Of a stretch of DNA of 64,000 bases, positions 20,478 to 31,469 are shown one piece after another. Location of the stretch: positions 682,001-746,000 of the forward strand of contig NC_012704.1 in the NCBI RefSeq assembly GCF_000023145.1, read 5' to 3'. Origin of the DNA: Corynebacterium kroppenstedtii DSM 44385 (lineage in GTDB: Bacteria; Actinomycetota; Actinomycetes; Mycobacteriales; Mycobacteriaceae). A model generated the notes under the pieces. That model worked only from the letters and a program-made list of their open reading frames with translations. It did no database searches and was not told where the DNA came from. Every line of letters begins with the position of its first letter. Within the stretch, counting starts at the first letter, position 1. A program made the translations under genes and the position numbers.

Positions 20478-22139
20478 GTGAAAAGCGCACAGCTCATTGT
20501 CCAAACCCTTCGAGCACAAGGTGTCCGGTATATTTTCGGGGTTCCCGGAGCCAAAATCGATGAAGTGTACGACGCTCTTGTCGACGCGGACGATATTGAG
20601 GTCATTGTATGTCGTCATGAGCAAAATGCCACGTTTATGGCCCAGGCTATCGGCCGATTAACCGGGAAACCGGGGGTTGTTTTGGTTACCTCGGGGCCGG
20701 GGACGACGAACCTGGCAACCGGGCTTGTTACGGCAAATACTGAGCAGGATCCCGTCGTTGCAATTGCGGGCACCGTAGGGTTGCCAGACAGGCTGAAGAG
20801 AACGCACCAGTCTCTCGATGCTGTGAACTTTTTAGCACCGATCACCAAATTCACTGCTGAATCGACGTGTGTCGATGACGTTTCGGAACTGATCACCAAC
20901 GCATTCCGTGAAGCCCAGCAAGAGCCGCGCGGTGCCGCCGCCGTCATGGTCCCGGCGGACGTCGCTGGGTCTGAAACATCTGCCCCTCTTCTTGAGTTTC
21001 CTGACCCGGCGCCTCTGGGGCCGGCATCGCAGGCGCTCGTCGATAAGGCTAAAGAACGCATTGAAAACGCTAAATTGCCCGTTCTGCTCGTGGGAATGCG
21101 AGGGGCAGGGGAGAGTGCGGTCCGCGAACTCCGCCAATTAGTGAAGACCACGAATCTTCCTGTTGTTGAAACCTTCCAAGGAGCAGGCGTTATTTCTCGT
21201 GAATTAGAGAATAACTTCCTTGGGCGTGTTGGTTTGTTTAAAAACCAACCTGGTGATGTTCTGCTCAATAAGGCAGACTTAATTATTTCTGTTGGTTATG
21301 ATTCGGTGGAATATGATCCGCGTGTGTGGAATTTCAATGGCCAGCACGACATTATCCATATCGATTCCATTCAGGCCGACGTCGATACTCACTACCGGCC
21401 AACCTTAGAACTCGTCGGCGATATTTCGGGCACACTTCATGAGCTAAATAGTGTGATGGATCCGATTGACGTTGAAGAGACTGAGCGCTCATTTATTGAT
21501 CGACGGCTTGAAGCCTTGGCTCGTACTCAGCGTCAGGGTGCAGAGCAGGCGACGAGTGATTCGGGTGTTAATCCTGCTCGGCTGGTGCTTACACTCCGGG
21601 AGCTTATTACCGACGACAAAACAACGGTGGCGGCGGATATCGGGACGCATTCCATTTATCTCGCGCGGTATTTCCGCACGTATGAGCCCCGGACGTTGCT
21701 GTTTTCTAATGGCCAGCAGACCCTCGGCGTTGCGTTGCCGTGGGCAATCGCAGCGGCTTTAGTTAACCGGGATCACCCAGTTGTATCTGTGTCCGGCGAT
21801 GGCGGTTTCCTTTATTCAGCGCAGGAATTGGAGACGGCGACGCGATTAGGACTCCATCTTGTCCACGTTATTATGCGAGATAATTCGTATGACATGGTCA
21901 AGTTCCAACAGGAGAACAAATTTGGCCGCCCGTCAGCCGTTGAATTAGGCGACTATGACGCGGTGAAATACGCAGAAGCATTCGGGGCCAAAGGGTACCG
22001 GGTTCACATGCTGGAAGACTTTTCCACCGCGTTTTCCCAAGCAATGGACGACGACGGGGTATCGATCGTCGATGTGTCCGTCGATTACACGGACAGCGTG
22101 TCGTTAGCTCAGCACTTAGACTTCTCCGTGCTGAACTAA
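20478..22139 (+). CDS. alsS: Acetolactate synthase, catabolic type (AlsS/BudB-like)
   Basis: A 553-residue thiamine-diphosphate enzyme that condenses two pyruvates to 2-acetolactate. The N-terminus FGVPGAKIDEVYDAL with the catalytic glutamate in CRHEQNATFMAQA is typical. GPGTTNLATGL, FSNGQQTLGVALPWAIAAAL, and the ThDP motif GDGGFLYSAQE ending in RDNSYDM are all intact. 'PGAKID' and 'NGQQTLGVALPWAI' are diagnostic of the FAD-independent catabolic enzyme rather than IlvB. No decarboxylase (alsD/budA) or LysR regulator gene is adjacent. GTG 20478 gives the usual N-terminus; a reading from 20421 would add 19 residues. Confidence 0.88.
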   Translation: MKSAQLIVQTLRAQGVRYIFGVPGAKIDEVYDALVDADDIEVIVCRHEQNATFMAQAIGRLTGKPGVVLVTSGPGTTNLATGLVTANTEQDPVVAIAGTVGLPDRLKRTHQSLDAVNFLAPITKFTAESTCVDDVSELITNAFREAQQEPRGAAAVMVPADVAGSETSAPLLEFPDPAPLGPASQALVDKAKERIENAKLPVLLVGMRGAGESAVRELRQLVKTTNLPVVETFQGAGVISRELENNFLGRVGLFKNQPGDVLLNKADLIISVGYDSVEYDPRVWNFNGQHDIIHIDSIQADVDTHYRPTLELVGDISGTLHELNSVMDPIDVEETERSFIDRRLEALARTQRQGAEQATSDSGVNPARLVLTLRELITDDKTTVAADIGTHSIYLARYFRTYEPRTLLFSNGQQTLGVALPWAIAAALVNRDHPVVSVSGDGGFLYSAQELETATRLGLHLVHVIMRDNSYDMVKFQQENKFGRPSAVELGDYDAVKYAEAFGAKGYRVHMLEDFSTAFSQAMDDDGVSIVDVSVDYTDSVSLAQHLDFSVLN

Positions 22140-22161
22140 TAACCGCTAGTTTCTCGGGCGC

Positions 22162-22518
22162 TTAATCCTTCTTAGCGTCTTTCTGACGCTCTGCCTGCTT
22201 GACGGCGTGCTCGAGTTCGTTTTTATCCATGTCGGATCGGCCCTCGATATTCAGGCGCTTAGCGTCTTCATAGAGCTGAGCTTTCGTCCGTCCTTGTGGG
22301 CCCTGGTGGGAGCGTTGTCCCCCTCGCTCAGAGGGAGAATTATCATTGACAGACGTCGATGAAGCCTGTTCAGATTCACCCTGTTGCGCACGGGTTTTAT
22401 TGACCGTGCGGGCTGCGATCTCTTCGGCAGTACTTTCCGAGCGGCCCTTGTCCTTGAGTGAATCCTTAATGTGCTCGTATTGCCGTTCGCGTTTCTTATT
22501 CCATGCTTGTTGAGGCAT
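22162..22518 (-). CDS. Conserved basic protein with Rho-N/SAP-like C-terminus (often annotated plasmid stabilization protein)
   Basis: A 118-residue, very charged protein. The N-terminal MPQQAWNKKRERQYEHIKDS, the central EEIAARTVNKTRA and the C-terminal GPQGRTKAQLYEDAKRLNIEGRSDMDKNEL are conserved in many actinobacteria and proteobacteria. The C-terminus resembles the small helical Rho-N/SAP nucleic-acid-binding fold. Databases usually call it plasmid stabilization protein, without evidence in a chromosomal setting. AAGGACG precedes ATG 22518, which is preferred over a longer reading from 22575. It converges with the acetolactate synthase gene across a 22-base gap. Confidence 0.75.
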   Translation of the reverse strand: MPQQAWNKKRERQYEHIKDSLKDKGRSESTAEEIAARTVNKTRAQQGESEQASSTSVNDNSPSERGGQRSHQGPQGRTKAQLYEDAKRLNIEGRSDMDKNELEHAVKQAERQKDAKKD

Positions 22519-22592
22519 AACAATCACCGTCCTTGTCCTATAACGATATTCTCGTCGATCGGGGTTCGGAGGCAATTGGGTGATATGAAACG

Positions 22593-23489
22593 CTATGCTT
22601 CGGGAATATCTGCACCATATTCTTCGATCGTGATGTCAGTGGGTGCCGGGCCAGTACGGTGTCCGGTATCCAACGCATCGATGGTGGCCAGTTCATCTTT
22701 CGTTAACGAGAAATCGAATACGTCGAAATTCTCCTTGATACGAGACTCATGCACTGACTTTGGAATTGCAGAACGACCCTCATCAATATGCCACCGCAAC
22801 ATAACTTGTGCCGCAGTTTTACCGTACTTCGCCCCAATTTCTTTGAGAGTGGGGTTATCAAGAGTACTGGTCCGGTCTTCTCCCCATCCCGGGTAGAACG
22901 TAATTCCACCAATCGGTGACCATGCCTGTGAGAGAACACCATGTTTGGCGTCCGCCTCGAGTGTCTCCGTGTTTCGGAAATAAGGATGAATTTCCACCTG
23001 ATTAACCGCGGGAACTACCTCCGTCTCTTCGACAAGTTTGTCGAGATGCTCGGGCAGGAAATTGCTGACGCCGATGGCCCGCACACGTCCCTCTTTCAAC
23101 AGGGATTCCAATCCACGATATGCATCGAGCGTGAGGTCAAAGTGGGAAGGCAGTGATTGATGCAAAATCAACAGGTCAATTGTGTCAACACCCAATTTCC
23201 CCGCGGATTTGTCGAAAGCGTGGCGGGTTTTGTCATAGCCGAAGTCGTTAATCCACACCTTGGTTTCTAGGAAGACCTCGTCGCGGGAAACACCGGAGTT
23301 TCGGAGGCCTTCACCAACTTCGCGTTCGTTGCCATAGATGGCCGCCGTGTCGATATGGCGATATCCGGTTCGTAACGCGGTTTCTACAGCTTGTGCGGTG
23401 TCTTCCGGGCTGGATTGGAAAACGCCGAAACCCAGGGATGGGAGTTCAACACCATTGTTCAAAGTTAGGGTAGGGATGGAATTCGTCAT
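22593..23489 (-). CDS. Aldo/keto reductase (AKR, DkgA-like)
   Basis: A 298-residue NADPH-dependent carbonyl reductase with a TIM-barrel fold. The catalytic tetrad is visible: Asp and Tyr in DTAAIYGNEREVG near residues 47-59, Lys in ETKVWINDF near 75-83, and His in LLILHQSLP near 105-113. The cofactor motif AIPKSVHESRIKENFDVFDF lies near 240-260. Members reduce 2,5-diketogluconate, methylglyoxal and related aldehydes; the real substrate is unknown. It is divergent from a TetR regulator 420 bases away; the spacer contains two matching inverted repeats closer to the regulator. Confidence 0.92.
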   Translation of the reverse strand: MTNSIPTLTLNNGVELPSLGFGVFQSSPEDTAQAVETALRTGYRHIDTAAIYGNEREVGEGLRNSGVSRDEVFLETKVWINDFGYDKTRHAFDKSAGKLGVDTIDLLILHQSLPSHFDLTLDAYRGLESLLKEGRVRAIGVSNFLPEHLDKLVEETEVVPAVNQVEIHPYFRNTETLEADAKHGVLSQAWSPIGGITFYPGWGEDRTSTLDNPTLKEIGAKYGKTAAQVMLRWHIDEGRSAIPKSVHESRIKENFDVFDFSLTKDELATIDALDTGHRTGPAPTDITIEEYGADIPEA

Positions 23490-23765
23490 GATTCTCCAAT
23501 CAGATTTGATAGCTGCTCATCGCAGTGTGCGCCGACAAGCACTCGTCGGAAATGCTCGCTGAGAAAATAAATTCTTTTTACACAATCGCGACGACGATAA
23601 AAACGTTGTGGATCTTGGTGGAATTGTTGGCAAAAAGTTGGGGGTCTCGAGTTGCTTACCCGACAGGGTTTCATTTGCCTTTGACAATCGTCGTTGTTGG
23701 TTCGCTGCTCAGTAGTGTCACCTCCACGAAGTCATTGTCGGGTGTGAGCTCGGTTCGATGCCTTA

Positions 23766-23786
23766 AGTGGATGTCAAGTATCCGCT
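23766..23786. promoter_or_regulatory. Operator-like inverted repeat 1 (TetR gene)
   Basis: AGTGGAT-N7-ATCCGCT, arms matching at six of seven pairs. The same half-site with the same seven-base gap recurs 41 bases downstream (23808-23826), the hallmark of a repeated operator. Confidence 0.5.
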
Positions 23787-23797
23787 ACCACGTAGCG
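23783..23797. repeat. Inverted repeat between the two operators
   Basis: CGCTAC-CAC-GTAGCG, a perfect six-base inverted repeat that overlaps the right arm of the first operator-like site. Binding at one could exclude binding at the other. Confidence 0.4.
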
Positions 23798-23807
23798 TAG
23801 CAAAGAT

Positions 23808-23826
23808 GTGGATATCGTGCATCCAC
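23808..23826. promoter_or_regulatory. Operator-like inverted repeat 2 (TetR gene)
   Basis: GTGGAT-N7-ATCCAC, perfect arms. Its centre lies 41 bases from that of repeat 1, about four helical turns, so dimers on both sites would face the same side of the DNA. Confidence 0.5.
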
Positions 23827-23910
23827 TTGTTATGGTTGCTGTGGCGAAAACACGCGAACTGATATCTTCCGTCGCTCTTAATGGGAAAACAGTGGAGGAA
23901 ACCTACCCTG

Positions 23911-24603
23911 ATGGCTCAATCCAAATTGCGAAAAGATGCTGCTCACAATCGGGAATTGCTCCTCGAAGCGGGGCGAGACTTATTCGCTCAGCGGGGCTTG
24001 CGCGTCACTCTTAATGATGTTGCTCATCATGCCGGGGTAGGGGTTGGAACTGCTTATCGCCGTTTTCCAAATAAGGAAGCGCTGTTGGAGGCGATCGTCG
24101 AACGACAAGTAGACGAATTGGAAGAGATTCTTCACGATGCACTCGAAGAAGACGACCCATGGGCCGGCATTGTTACATATTTAGAGAGGTCGTTGGTCCT
24201 CCAGACGCACGACCGCGCCATGGCACAGTTGCTTTCTGGACGCCATATGTCACCCGAGAGCTTCGACCGCGAACGGGATCGGCTTGCTCCGCTGATTAAT
24301 TCCCTCGCTGACCGTGCTCGCCGGGCAGGGGTGATCCGACATGACATTGTCGGAACGGATCTTGTCATGATTCAGATAGCCGTCGTATCAGTGGCGTTGA
24401 CCTGCACAGATCGAGAAGGTGTGAGTAGACGTGATGATGTTGCAGAGGTGTATCGACGGTATCTGTGGATTATGCTTGACGGACTCAAACCCGCACGTGA
24501 TGGTGTTTCGCCCTTGCCCGTCGATCCTTTAACCACGGAGCAAGCCCACGCCCTCTTGGGCTCAAACGGTGTACCGTCGAAACTCGGGAAGGATTTTTCC
24601 TGA
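23911..24603 (+). CDS. TetR-family transcriptional regulator
   Basis: A 230-residue regulator. The DNA-binding domain occupies residues 8-55 with AGRDLFAQRGLRVTLNDVA and the recognition helix region VGVGTAYRRFPNKEALLEAI. The C-terminal ligand domain matches the group of TetR proteins that end with RRYLWIMLDGL. It is divergent from one aldo/keto reductase and followed by another, so it plausibly controls reductase genes in response to an aldehyde or xenobiotic (inference). ATG 23911 was chosen to give the usual N-terminus; GGAGG lies 12 bases upstream. An alternative ATG at 23881 adds ten residues. Confidence 0.88.
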   Translation: MAQSKLRKDAAHNRELLLEAGRDLFAQRGLRVTLNDVAHHAGVGVGTAYRRFPNKEALLEAIVERQVDELEEILHDALEEDDPWAGIVTYLERSLVLQTHDRAMAQLLSGRHMSPESFDRERDRLAPLINSLADRARRAGVIRHDIVGTDLVMIQIAVVSVALTCTDREGVSRRDDVAEVYRRYLWIMLDGLKPARDGVSPLPVDPLTTEQAHALLGSNGVPSKLGKDFS

Positions 24604-24700
24604 CCGTAACGTAGATGAATCGCGGTTTAACTGTCACTATATTGTCGGCCACTCTGGCATTTCTGTTATTTCAGTCAGTTCATACTTATGTGTTATAGAA

Positions 24701-24712
24701 AACCATGTGGTT
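24701..24712. promoter_or_regulatory. Inverted repeat near promoter of second aldo/keto reductase
   Basis: AACCA-TG-TGGTT follows a TATAGA (24694-24699) that may be a -10 box. It differs from the GTGGAT/ATCCAC sites before the TetR gene. Confidence 0.3.
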
Positions 24713-24768
24713 CGCGAAGTGGCTCCCAATCTTTGTATTAGTTTCATTTATTTGAGAAAGGTGACGAC

Positions 24769-27158
<2,390 letters not shown>

Positions 27159-27199
27159 TAGCGCCTGATTGATTAGGGCGCGGCTGAACCGTCGCCACG

Positions 27200-27230
27200 A
27201 TGAGGGGATCATGTATCCCCTCATTTCTTC
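27200..27230 (+). terminator. Terminator hairpin after glutamate dehydrogenase
   Basis: A perfect ten-base-pair stem, ATGAGGGGAT and ATCCCCTCAT around a five-base loop (27200-27224), followed by TTCTTC. The T-run is interrupted, but the stem is strong and lies 41 bases after the stop codon. Confidence 0.7.
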
Positions 27231-27269
27231 ATGACGAATGTCTTACTAATCAATGGTGTTCCTATAAGC

Positions 27270-28310
27270 ATGAAGAAATTTGGGTCTTTGAGTTTCGGCC
27301 ACTATTCGGGACGTGCGACCGATGGCAACGGATACACGGCTCGCAATGCTTTGCAAGAAGCCGTCGAATTAGCGAAAGCCGCCGATGAGTTAGGCGTTAA
27401 TGGTTCATATCTTCGTGTGCATCACTATCTTCCGCAGCACGCGAGCCCCATTCCGTTATTGTCCGCCATGGCAGCGGTGACGAAGAATCTCGAAGTGGGC
27501 ACTGGCGTCATCGATATGCGCTACGAAAACCCGCTTTACCTGGCAGAAGAGGCCGCTGCCCTCGATTTACTCAGTAATGGCCGCGTTGCCCTCGGTGTGT
27601 CGCGGGGATCACCCGAAGCTGCTGACCGCGGTTGGGAGTCCTTTGGGTACACCGGCTCAACAGATCCTCGCGGCTCCGATATTGCCCACCAGCATTTCGA
27701 CACCTTCCTCCGTGCAGTGCGCGGGGAACCCATGGCCACCGCCGCGGAGGATCAGTATCCTGCGATGTACCGGCCGGGCGCTGGTCTGCCGGTTATGCCT
27801 CAGTCGCCCGGTTTGGATCGCCGCATCTGGTGGGGTGCTGGCCGTCGTGAAACCGCAGAGTGGGCTGCTGAACAGGGCGTTAATCTGATGAGTTCCACGC
27901 TCCTCACTGAGGCCACCGGCGAAGCCTTCGCGGACCTCCAGGCGCAACAATTGCAGCACTACCACGACGCGTGGAAACGGGCGGGCCACGATTGGACCCC
28001 GCGGGTGTCGGTAAGCAGGACTATTTTCCCGATTATCGACGGCTACGACCGCAAACTCTACTTAGGGGGCCAATCCAAAGACGGTATTGGCGTGATCGAT
28101 GGTGTTAATGCAACCTTTGGAAAGACCTACGCAGCCGAGCCGGACAAACTCGTCGAGCAATTGCGTAATGACGCAGCCGTGATCGATGCGGATACGCTCA
28201 TGCTGACTACTCCGAGCCAGCTCGGCGTCGAAGCGAATAAGAAAATTCTTAAGTCCTTCGCTTTGTATGTCGCGCCTGAGCTCGGCTGGGAACCAGCTAA
28301 TCAGGATTAA
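27270..28310 (+). CDS. LLM-class flavin-dependent oxidoreductase (luciferase-like)
   Basis: A 346-residue bacterial-luciferase-like FMN-dependent monooxygenase. Landmarks are MKKFGSLSFGHYSG at the N-terminus, AAVTKNLEVGTGVIDMRYENPLYLAEEAAALDLLSNGRVALGVSRG near residues 75-120, and WWGAGRRETAEWAAEQGVNLMSSTL near 190. These match a subgroup of uncharacterised LLM enzymes. Such proteins oxidise or cleave diverse substrates with reduced flavin. No reductase gene is adjacent. ATG 27270 matches family N-termini; a reading from 27231 would start inside the region just after the upstream terminator. Confidence 0.85.
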   Translation: MKKFGSLSFGHYSGRATDGNGYTARNALQEAVELAKAADELGVNGSYLRVHHYLPQHASPIPLLSAMAAVTKNLEVGTGVIDMRYENPLYLAEEAAALDLLSNGRVALGVSRGSPEAADRGWESFGYTGSTDPRGSDIAHQHFDTFLRAVRGEPMATAAEDQYPAMYRPGAGLPVMPQSPGLDRRIWWGAGRRETAEWAAEQGVNLMSSTLLTEATGEAFADLQAQQLQHYHDAWKRAGHDWTPRVSVSRTIFPIIDGYDRKLYLGGQSKDGIGVIDGVNATFGKTYAAEPDKLVEQLRNDAAVIDADTLMLTTPSQLGVEANKKILKSFALYVAPELGWEPANQD

Positions 28311-28324
28311 TTAACTGATGGAGA

Positions 28325-28990
28325 TTAGTTGTTAGCGGGCTTGATCTCGTCCTCGACGACCCACTTGTGGTTGGTGACTTTCATGCCGTCGGCTTCATAA
28401 TTCACCATGTACACAGTTTGGTCAGTAGAGGACACAATCTTTCCTTTGGCGCCCTTCATTCCTTTCATATGGTCTGCTTCGATAGTGACTTCGGTGCCAT
28501 CAGGAATTCTTTCGGTGCCAGCATCTTTTATTTCTTGCTGAACGACCCACTTGTGGTTTTTCACCGGCTTGCCGCCATCGGTCGGGGTGTAATCCACTTC
28601 ATACGTGTACGTGGAGAACGCTCCCGCGATCGTGGCCTTCGCGCCCTTCATGCCCTTCATATGGTCAGCGGTCAACGTGACAGTGCTACCGACGGGGTAG
28701 GTAGGGTGAGCATCAACCGTGATGCCTTCCGGTGCGGCACCGCCGTCCATGGAATGATCCATCCCTTGGTGAGCGTCGTTGTCCTGAGAATCGCTCGGTT
28801 GAGACGACTCTGACGTGCTCGTTTCGGATGATGACGACTGCTGAGACGCAGTGGTGGTTGCTGAGGTTGTGTCCTCGGATGACTGGTCAGAATCCTCATC
28901 GACCGTGCATCCGCTGAGAACGAGTGCACTGCTGACAGCGCCCACGGTGAGTAGTGAGGCAATACGGCTTCGGCGGCGTAATGAACGCAT
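28325..28990 (-). CDS. DUF1541 (YdhK-like) lipoprotein with two tandem domains
   Basis: A 221-residue secreted lipoprotein. After a twin-arginine-like basic start and a hydrophobic segment, the lipobox LSGC places the lipidated Cys near residue 27. A roughly 60-residue Ser/Thr/Gln/Asp linker follows, with a HQGMDHSMDGG motif. Two DUF1541 repeats follow, each with ADHMKGMKGAK and ending in KNHKWVV or TNHKWVV. The Met/His-rich motifs suggest a metal link, and YdhK of Bacillus belongs to this family, but the function is not established. The AGAGGG site before ATG 28990 decides the start; a reading to 29113 is too long. Confidence 0.88.
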   Translation of the reverse strand: MRSLRRRSRIASLLTVGAVSSALVLSGCTVDEDSDQSSEDTTSATTTASQQSSSSETSTSESSQPSDSQDNDAHQGMDHSMDGGAAPEGITVDAHPTYPVGSTVTLTADHMKGMKGAKATIAGAFSTYTYEVDYTPTDGGKPVKNHKWVVQQEIKDAGTERIPDGTEVTIEADHMKGMKGAKGKIVSSTDQTVYMVNYEADGMKVTNHKWVVEDEIKPANN

Positions 28991-29207
28991 GATCCCTCTT
29001 CTTTTATTTCTTATACTTCGCTGTTCTATACCACTAATACGCCCACTGTAATACGCCATTTTTCCCGAGGGTAGCGATTCACTTTTATTGCGCACCATTG
29101 TCGGCGCACACATGAGTGAGTGGTGAACGAGGGCTGAACCGCAGCGTCGAAAAGCGGACAGCGTCGGGATATGTTCAGCGTCGAAACACAGCTAGCAGTT
29201 CGTCATC

Positions 29208-29239
29208 GGATCCGAGCGGAGTGGTGTGCCACTGGATCC
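29208..29239. repeat. Nested inverted repeat downstream of the 84-residue gene
   Basis: GGATCC outer arms enclose AGTGG-TGTG-CCACT. It lies just past the end of the small minus-strand gene and may act as a weak terminator, but has no T-run. Confidence 0.35.
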
Positions 29240-29260
29240 TGAAGGAAAGCTATGCCAATC

Positions 29261-29515
29261 TCACGCCATGGGGTTATAGAGTTTCGTATGAGTGACTAAC
29301 ACTTCGCGATCACCGGTGGGCTGTTGGAGTTCTTTATTCAGCTCCGCCATGACTGCTTCGCGTGCTCCGTCGTAGTTATCAAAAAAGCCGAGTACGTCAC
29401 TATCTGATTTCTTTTCACCGTTATTCTTAACGACCACATAGGTGGCGGCGTCTGGAGCAGAAACCTGATGCTTAATGTGGGTAAAAGGATCTCTATAGAT
29501 GAATGACGTTGACAC
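29261..29515 (-). CDS. Small protein of unknown function (84 residues)
   Basis: I do not recognise a family. The protein is soluble and mixed in charge, with VSAPDAATYVVVKNNGEKK and LGFFDNYDGAREAVMAELNKEL resembling a compact alpha/beta domain; no signal peptide, Cys or metal motif is present. It is supported as a gene by AGGAGA eight bases before GTG 29515, by an uninterrupted frame and by codon use like its neighbours. It stands alone between a lipoprotein and the acyltransferase, all on the minus strand. Confidence 0.6.
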   Translation of the reverse strand: MSTSFIYRDPFTHIKHQVSAPDAATYVVVKNNGEKKSDSDVLGFFDNYDGAREAVMAELNKELQQPTGDREVLVTHTKLYNPMA

Positions 29516-29639
29516 GAATAAGTCTCCTGAGTTCTAAGTCCAGATTGTTAGGGCAATCGCCGGAAACAAGTTTAGTAGTTAGTTCACCAAAAGTGGGCGC
29601 GTATACCCCTCTATTTAGTGTTATGACCAATTATTGATA

Positions 29640-29658
29640 CGGGACCGTTACAGTCCCG
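29640..29658. terminator. Inverted repeat downstream of carnitine acyltransferase
   Basis: CGGGAC-N7-GTCCCG, perfect six-pair arms, 15 bases beyond the acyltransferase stop codon on the minus strand. A second small repeat, GGTG-N-CACC, lies beside it. The T-run is absent, so termination is plausible but not certain. Confidence 0.4.
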
Positions 29659-29672
29659 GTGTTCTAGCACCC

Positions 29673-31445
29673 TTATTCATGGAGCGACGTGACAAAAGAC
29701 CACAACAGATCCGATGCCTGTGGAAGCGCGCGAAGGAAATCATCAGGCTGATCAGCGCGTGAAGGATGCCATGTCACGCAATACTCGAAGGACTCGGGCT
29801 GGGGTGTATAGCTGATCCCAAAACCCTCCGGCACACTGGGAACAAAGGCATAGCGCACGAAATAATCGGCCCCACCAATCGACGTGGTGGAAAGGAAATC
29901 ATATGTCGTTGCAGCAACACCCGGGTCGGTTAGAAACCCTGTCCCGGTGAGCTCTTTGCCTGCTTCTTCCATAGCGGCGGCCGTAAACCGGAGACCCAAA
30001 AGGTGGCGATCGACGCCGGCCCCACGCTTGCACGCCTTGACCCACGCTCGATGGGCGCCGAGGACATCGTCAAGATCCTGGCGCGTTGCCTCTCCACCAA
30101 GCAAAAGCGACGCGAATTCCACAGCTTGTGGAGTGACCGCGCGCAAACACTCAGTACGCCCGGCGCGGTATTCACGCATGTCAACGGCTTCGTACACTCC
30201 TCGCGCCCGGCCGTAGGTCTTGAGTTGCGCGATCGTCAAAATGAGTTGTTGCGCGGCGTCGGCACTAATTCGGAAGGGAAGCTGATCGGCAGGTGGGTGG
30301 GGGACTGTCACGATATGCGTGGCTATGTCGGTGAGATCCTGGGACACGCCTTCCGCAGCTTCTTTAAGAGTAGAGATGTCCTCACCCGACCATTTCCAGG
30401 TCAACTCTTCCGGTGGCGCGACCGGTTCCGGGGAAGCAGACACGGACGCGGGAACAGTGACATCATGCATCCGCCGTACCGCTGTGACCAGCGTCGCGCC
30501 GTCCACAGTGGAATGTTCCACGTTTAGGCTCAACCAGGAGTCGGCCAGGCTTATCTCATAGCTGATCGGTTTGTATGCCCAACTGTGTCCCGGCTCGAAT
30601 GCGGAGCGGCGGAGATGGTCTGCGTCGTCACGTGCCTCGTCGGTCAGGGTCACGGTGAAGAGGAAATTCGTCAGGCGTCGGTAGGTGTGTTGGTTGTGGG
30701 GTTGCTTGAGTGCTTGCTCCAGGATCGGGGCAAGAGTCTCGCTACCGACGGCTGACGGTACGGCAAAACCGAGGTCAACAGCGGTTTGCTCACGTAATGC
30801 AGGTTTGTCTGCGTCGGGGTGAATAATTGCGGTGATCGACTCTGCGAGGGAGTCGATATCACGGAGCGCTCCGTCATGATTGGTTACGGGCACGGCGAAG
30901 AGTCGCCCTGCCCAGAACACGCCTATTTCTCGATCGCGGTCACCCAATTCGGAGCGATGAATTGTGTCGAAGTCGGGCTGTGGGTGGCGTATTCCGCCAT
31001 CAAAACACTGCCATTGGTCCATCGTGGTGGGGTTTCCGCGGGCATCGGTTTCCTGAGGAGTGGTGCCTCGGGCTTGGTCGAGGTGAATGGTTGCGGCGCG
31101 GTAGATGAACTCCGCTGCCCGGCCGACGCCCGGGGTAGAGGGCAAAAATCCCGAGTTGATCTGGAACGACACATTCGTACTGTGAAGCAATGAGGTGCGC
31201 GTGGAGAGGTAGCTGCGCAACCATTCCGCTGAAAACCAACTCCGGCCCGCCTCTCGCTCTGTGGCCGCGAATTTTTCAAGTTTGGCTTGGACTTCTGGCC
31301 CCGAATGCTGCAAGAAAGCTGAACCCGCGGTGCGCGTGGTGTCCACGACGTCCGCGGGTGCGACGGCACGAGCAGCGGACACGAGCGCTGCGACAGTCTG
31401 TTCAAGTGAAGGCAGGGGAAGGGTTTTCGGTTCCGGTGCGGTCAT
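29673..31445 (-). CDS. Choline/carnitine O-acyltransferase family protein
   Basis: A 590-residue member of the carnitine/choline acyltransferase family, which moves acyl groups between CoA and carnitine or choline. The family signature LNVEHSTVDG is intact, with the catalytic His at about residue 311. Other conserved segments are DGGIRHPQPDFDTI (carrying the usual cofactor-side FxGG-like region), YEAVDMREYRAGRTECLRAVT near 425-445 (carnitine-binding region), and GFGISYTPQPESFEYCVTW near the end. The length agrees with carnitine acetyltransferases (about 600). The family is mainly eukaryotic and uncommon in bacteria. It lies 96 bases behind a QacA-like exporter on the same strand. ATG 31445 is preferred; the longer frame from 31526 runs into non-conserved sequence. 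Confidence 0.85.
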   Translation of the reverse strand: MTAPEPKTLPLPSLEQTVAALVSAARAVAPADVVDTTRTAGSAFLQHSGPEVQAKLEKFAATEREAGRSWFSAEWLRSYLSTRTSLLHSTNVSFQINSGFLPSTPGVGRAAEFIYRAATIHLDQARGTTPQETDARGNPTTMDQWQCFDGGIRHPQPDFDTIHRSELGDRDREIGVFWAGRLFAVPVTNHDGALRDIDSLAESITAIIHPDADKPALREQTAVDLGFAVPSAVGSETLAPILEQALKQPHNQHTYRRLTNFLFTVTLTDEARDDADHLRRSAFEPGHSWAYKPISYEISLADSWLSLNVEHSTVDGATLVTAVRRMHDVTVPASVSASPEPVAPPEELTWKWSGEDISTLKEAAEGVSQDLTDIATHIVTVPHPPADQLPFRISADAAQQLILTIAQLKTYGRARGVYEAVDMREYRAGRTECLRAVTPQAVEFASLLLGGEATRQDLDDVLGAHRAWVKACKRGAGVDRHLLGLRFTAAAMEEAGKELTGTGFLTDPGVAATTYDFLSTTSIGGADYFVRYAFVPSVPEGFGISYTPQPESFEYCVTWHPSRADQPDDFLRALPQASDLLWSFVTSLHE

Positions 31446-31469
31446 GTATTTATCTTCTCTACCCAGGGA

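Larger units (their letters stand above)
23490..23910. other. Regulatory intergenic region between aldo/keto reductase and TetR gene
   Basis: About 420 bases, AT-rich near the reductase end. It has no gene that I trust. A cluster of three inverted repeats lies at 23766-23826, annotated separately. The reductase promoter should lie within 23500-23640 but no convincing -35/-10 pair was seen. Confidence 0.55.

Noticed and set aside
23525..23800. Open frame of 91 codons with a hydrophobic stretch in the spacer before the TetR gene
   Set aside because: No ribosome binding site, overlaps the operator-like repeats, and no family resemblance.
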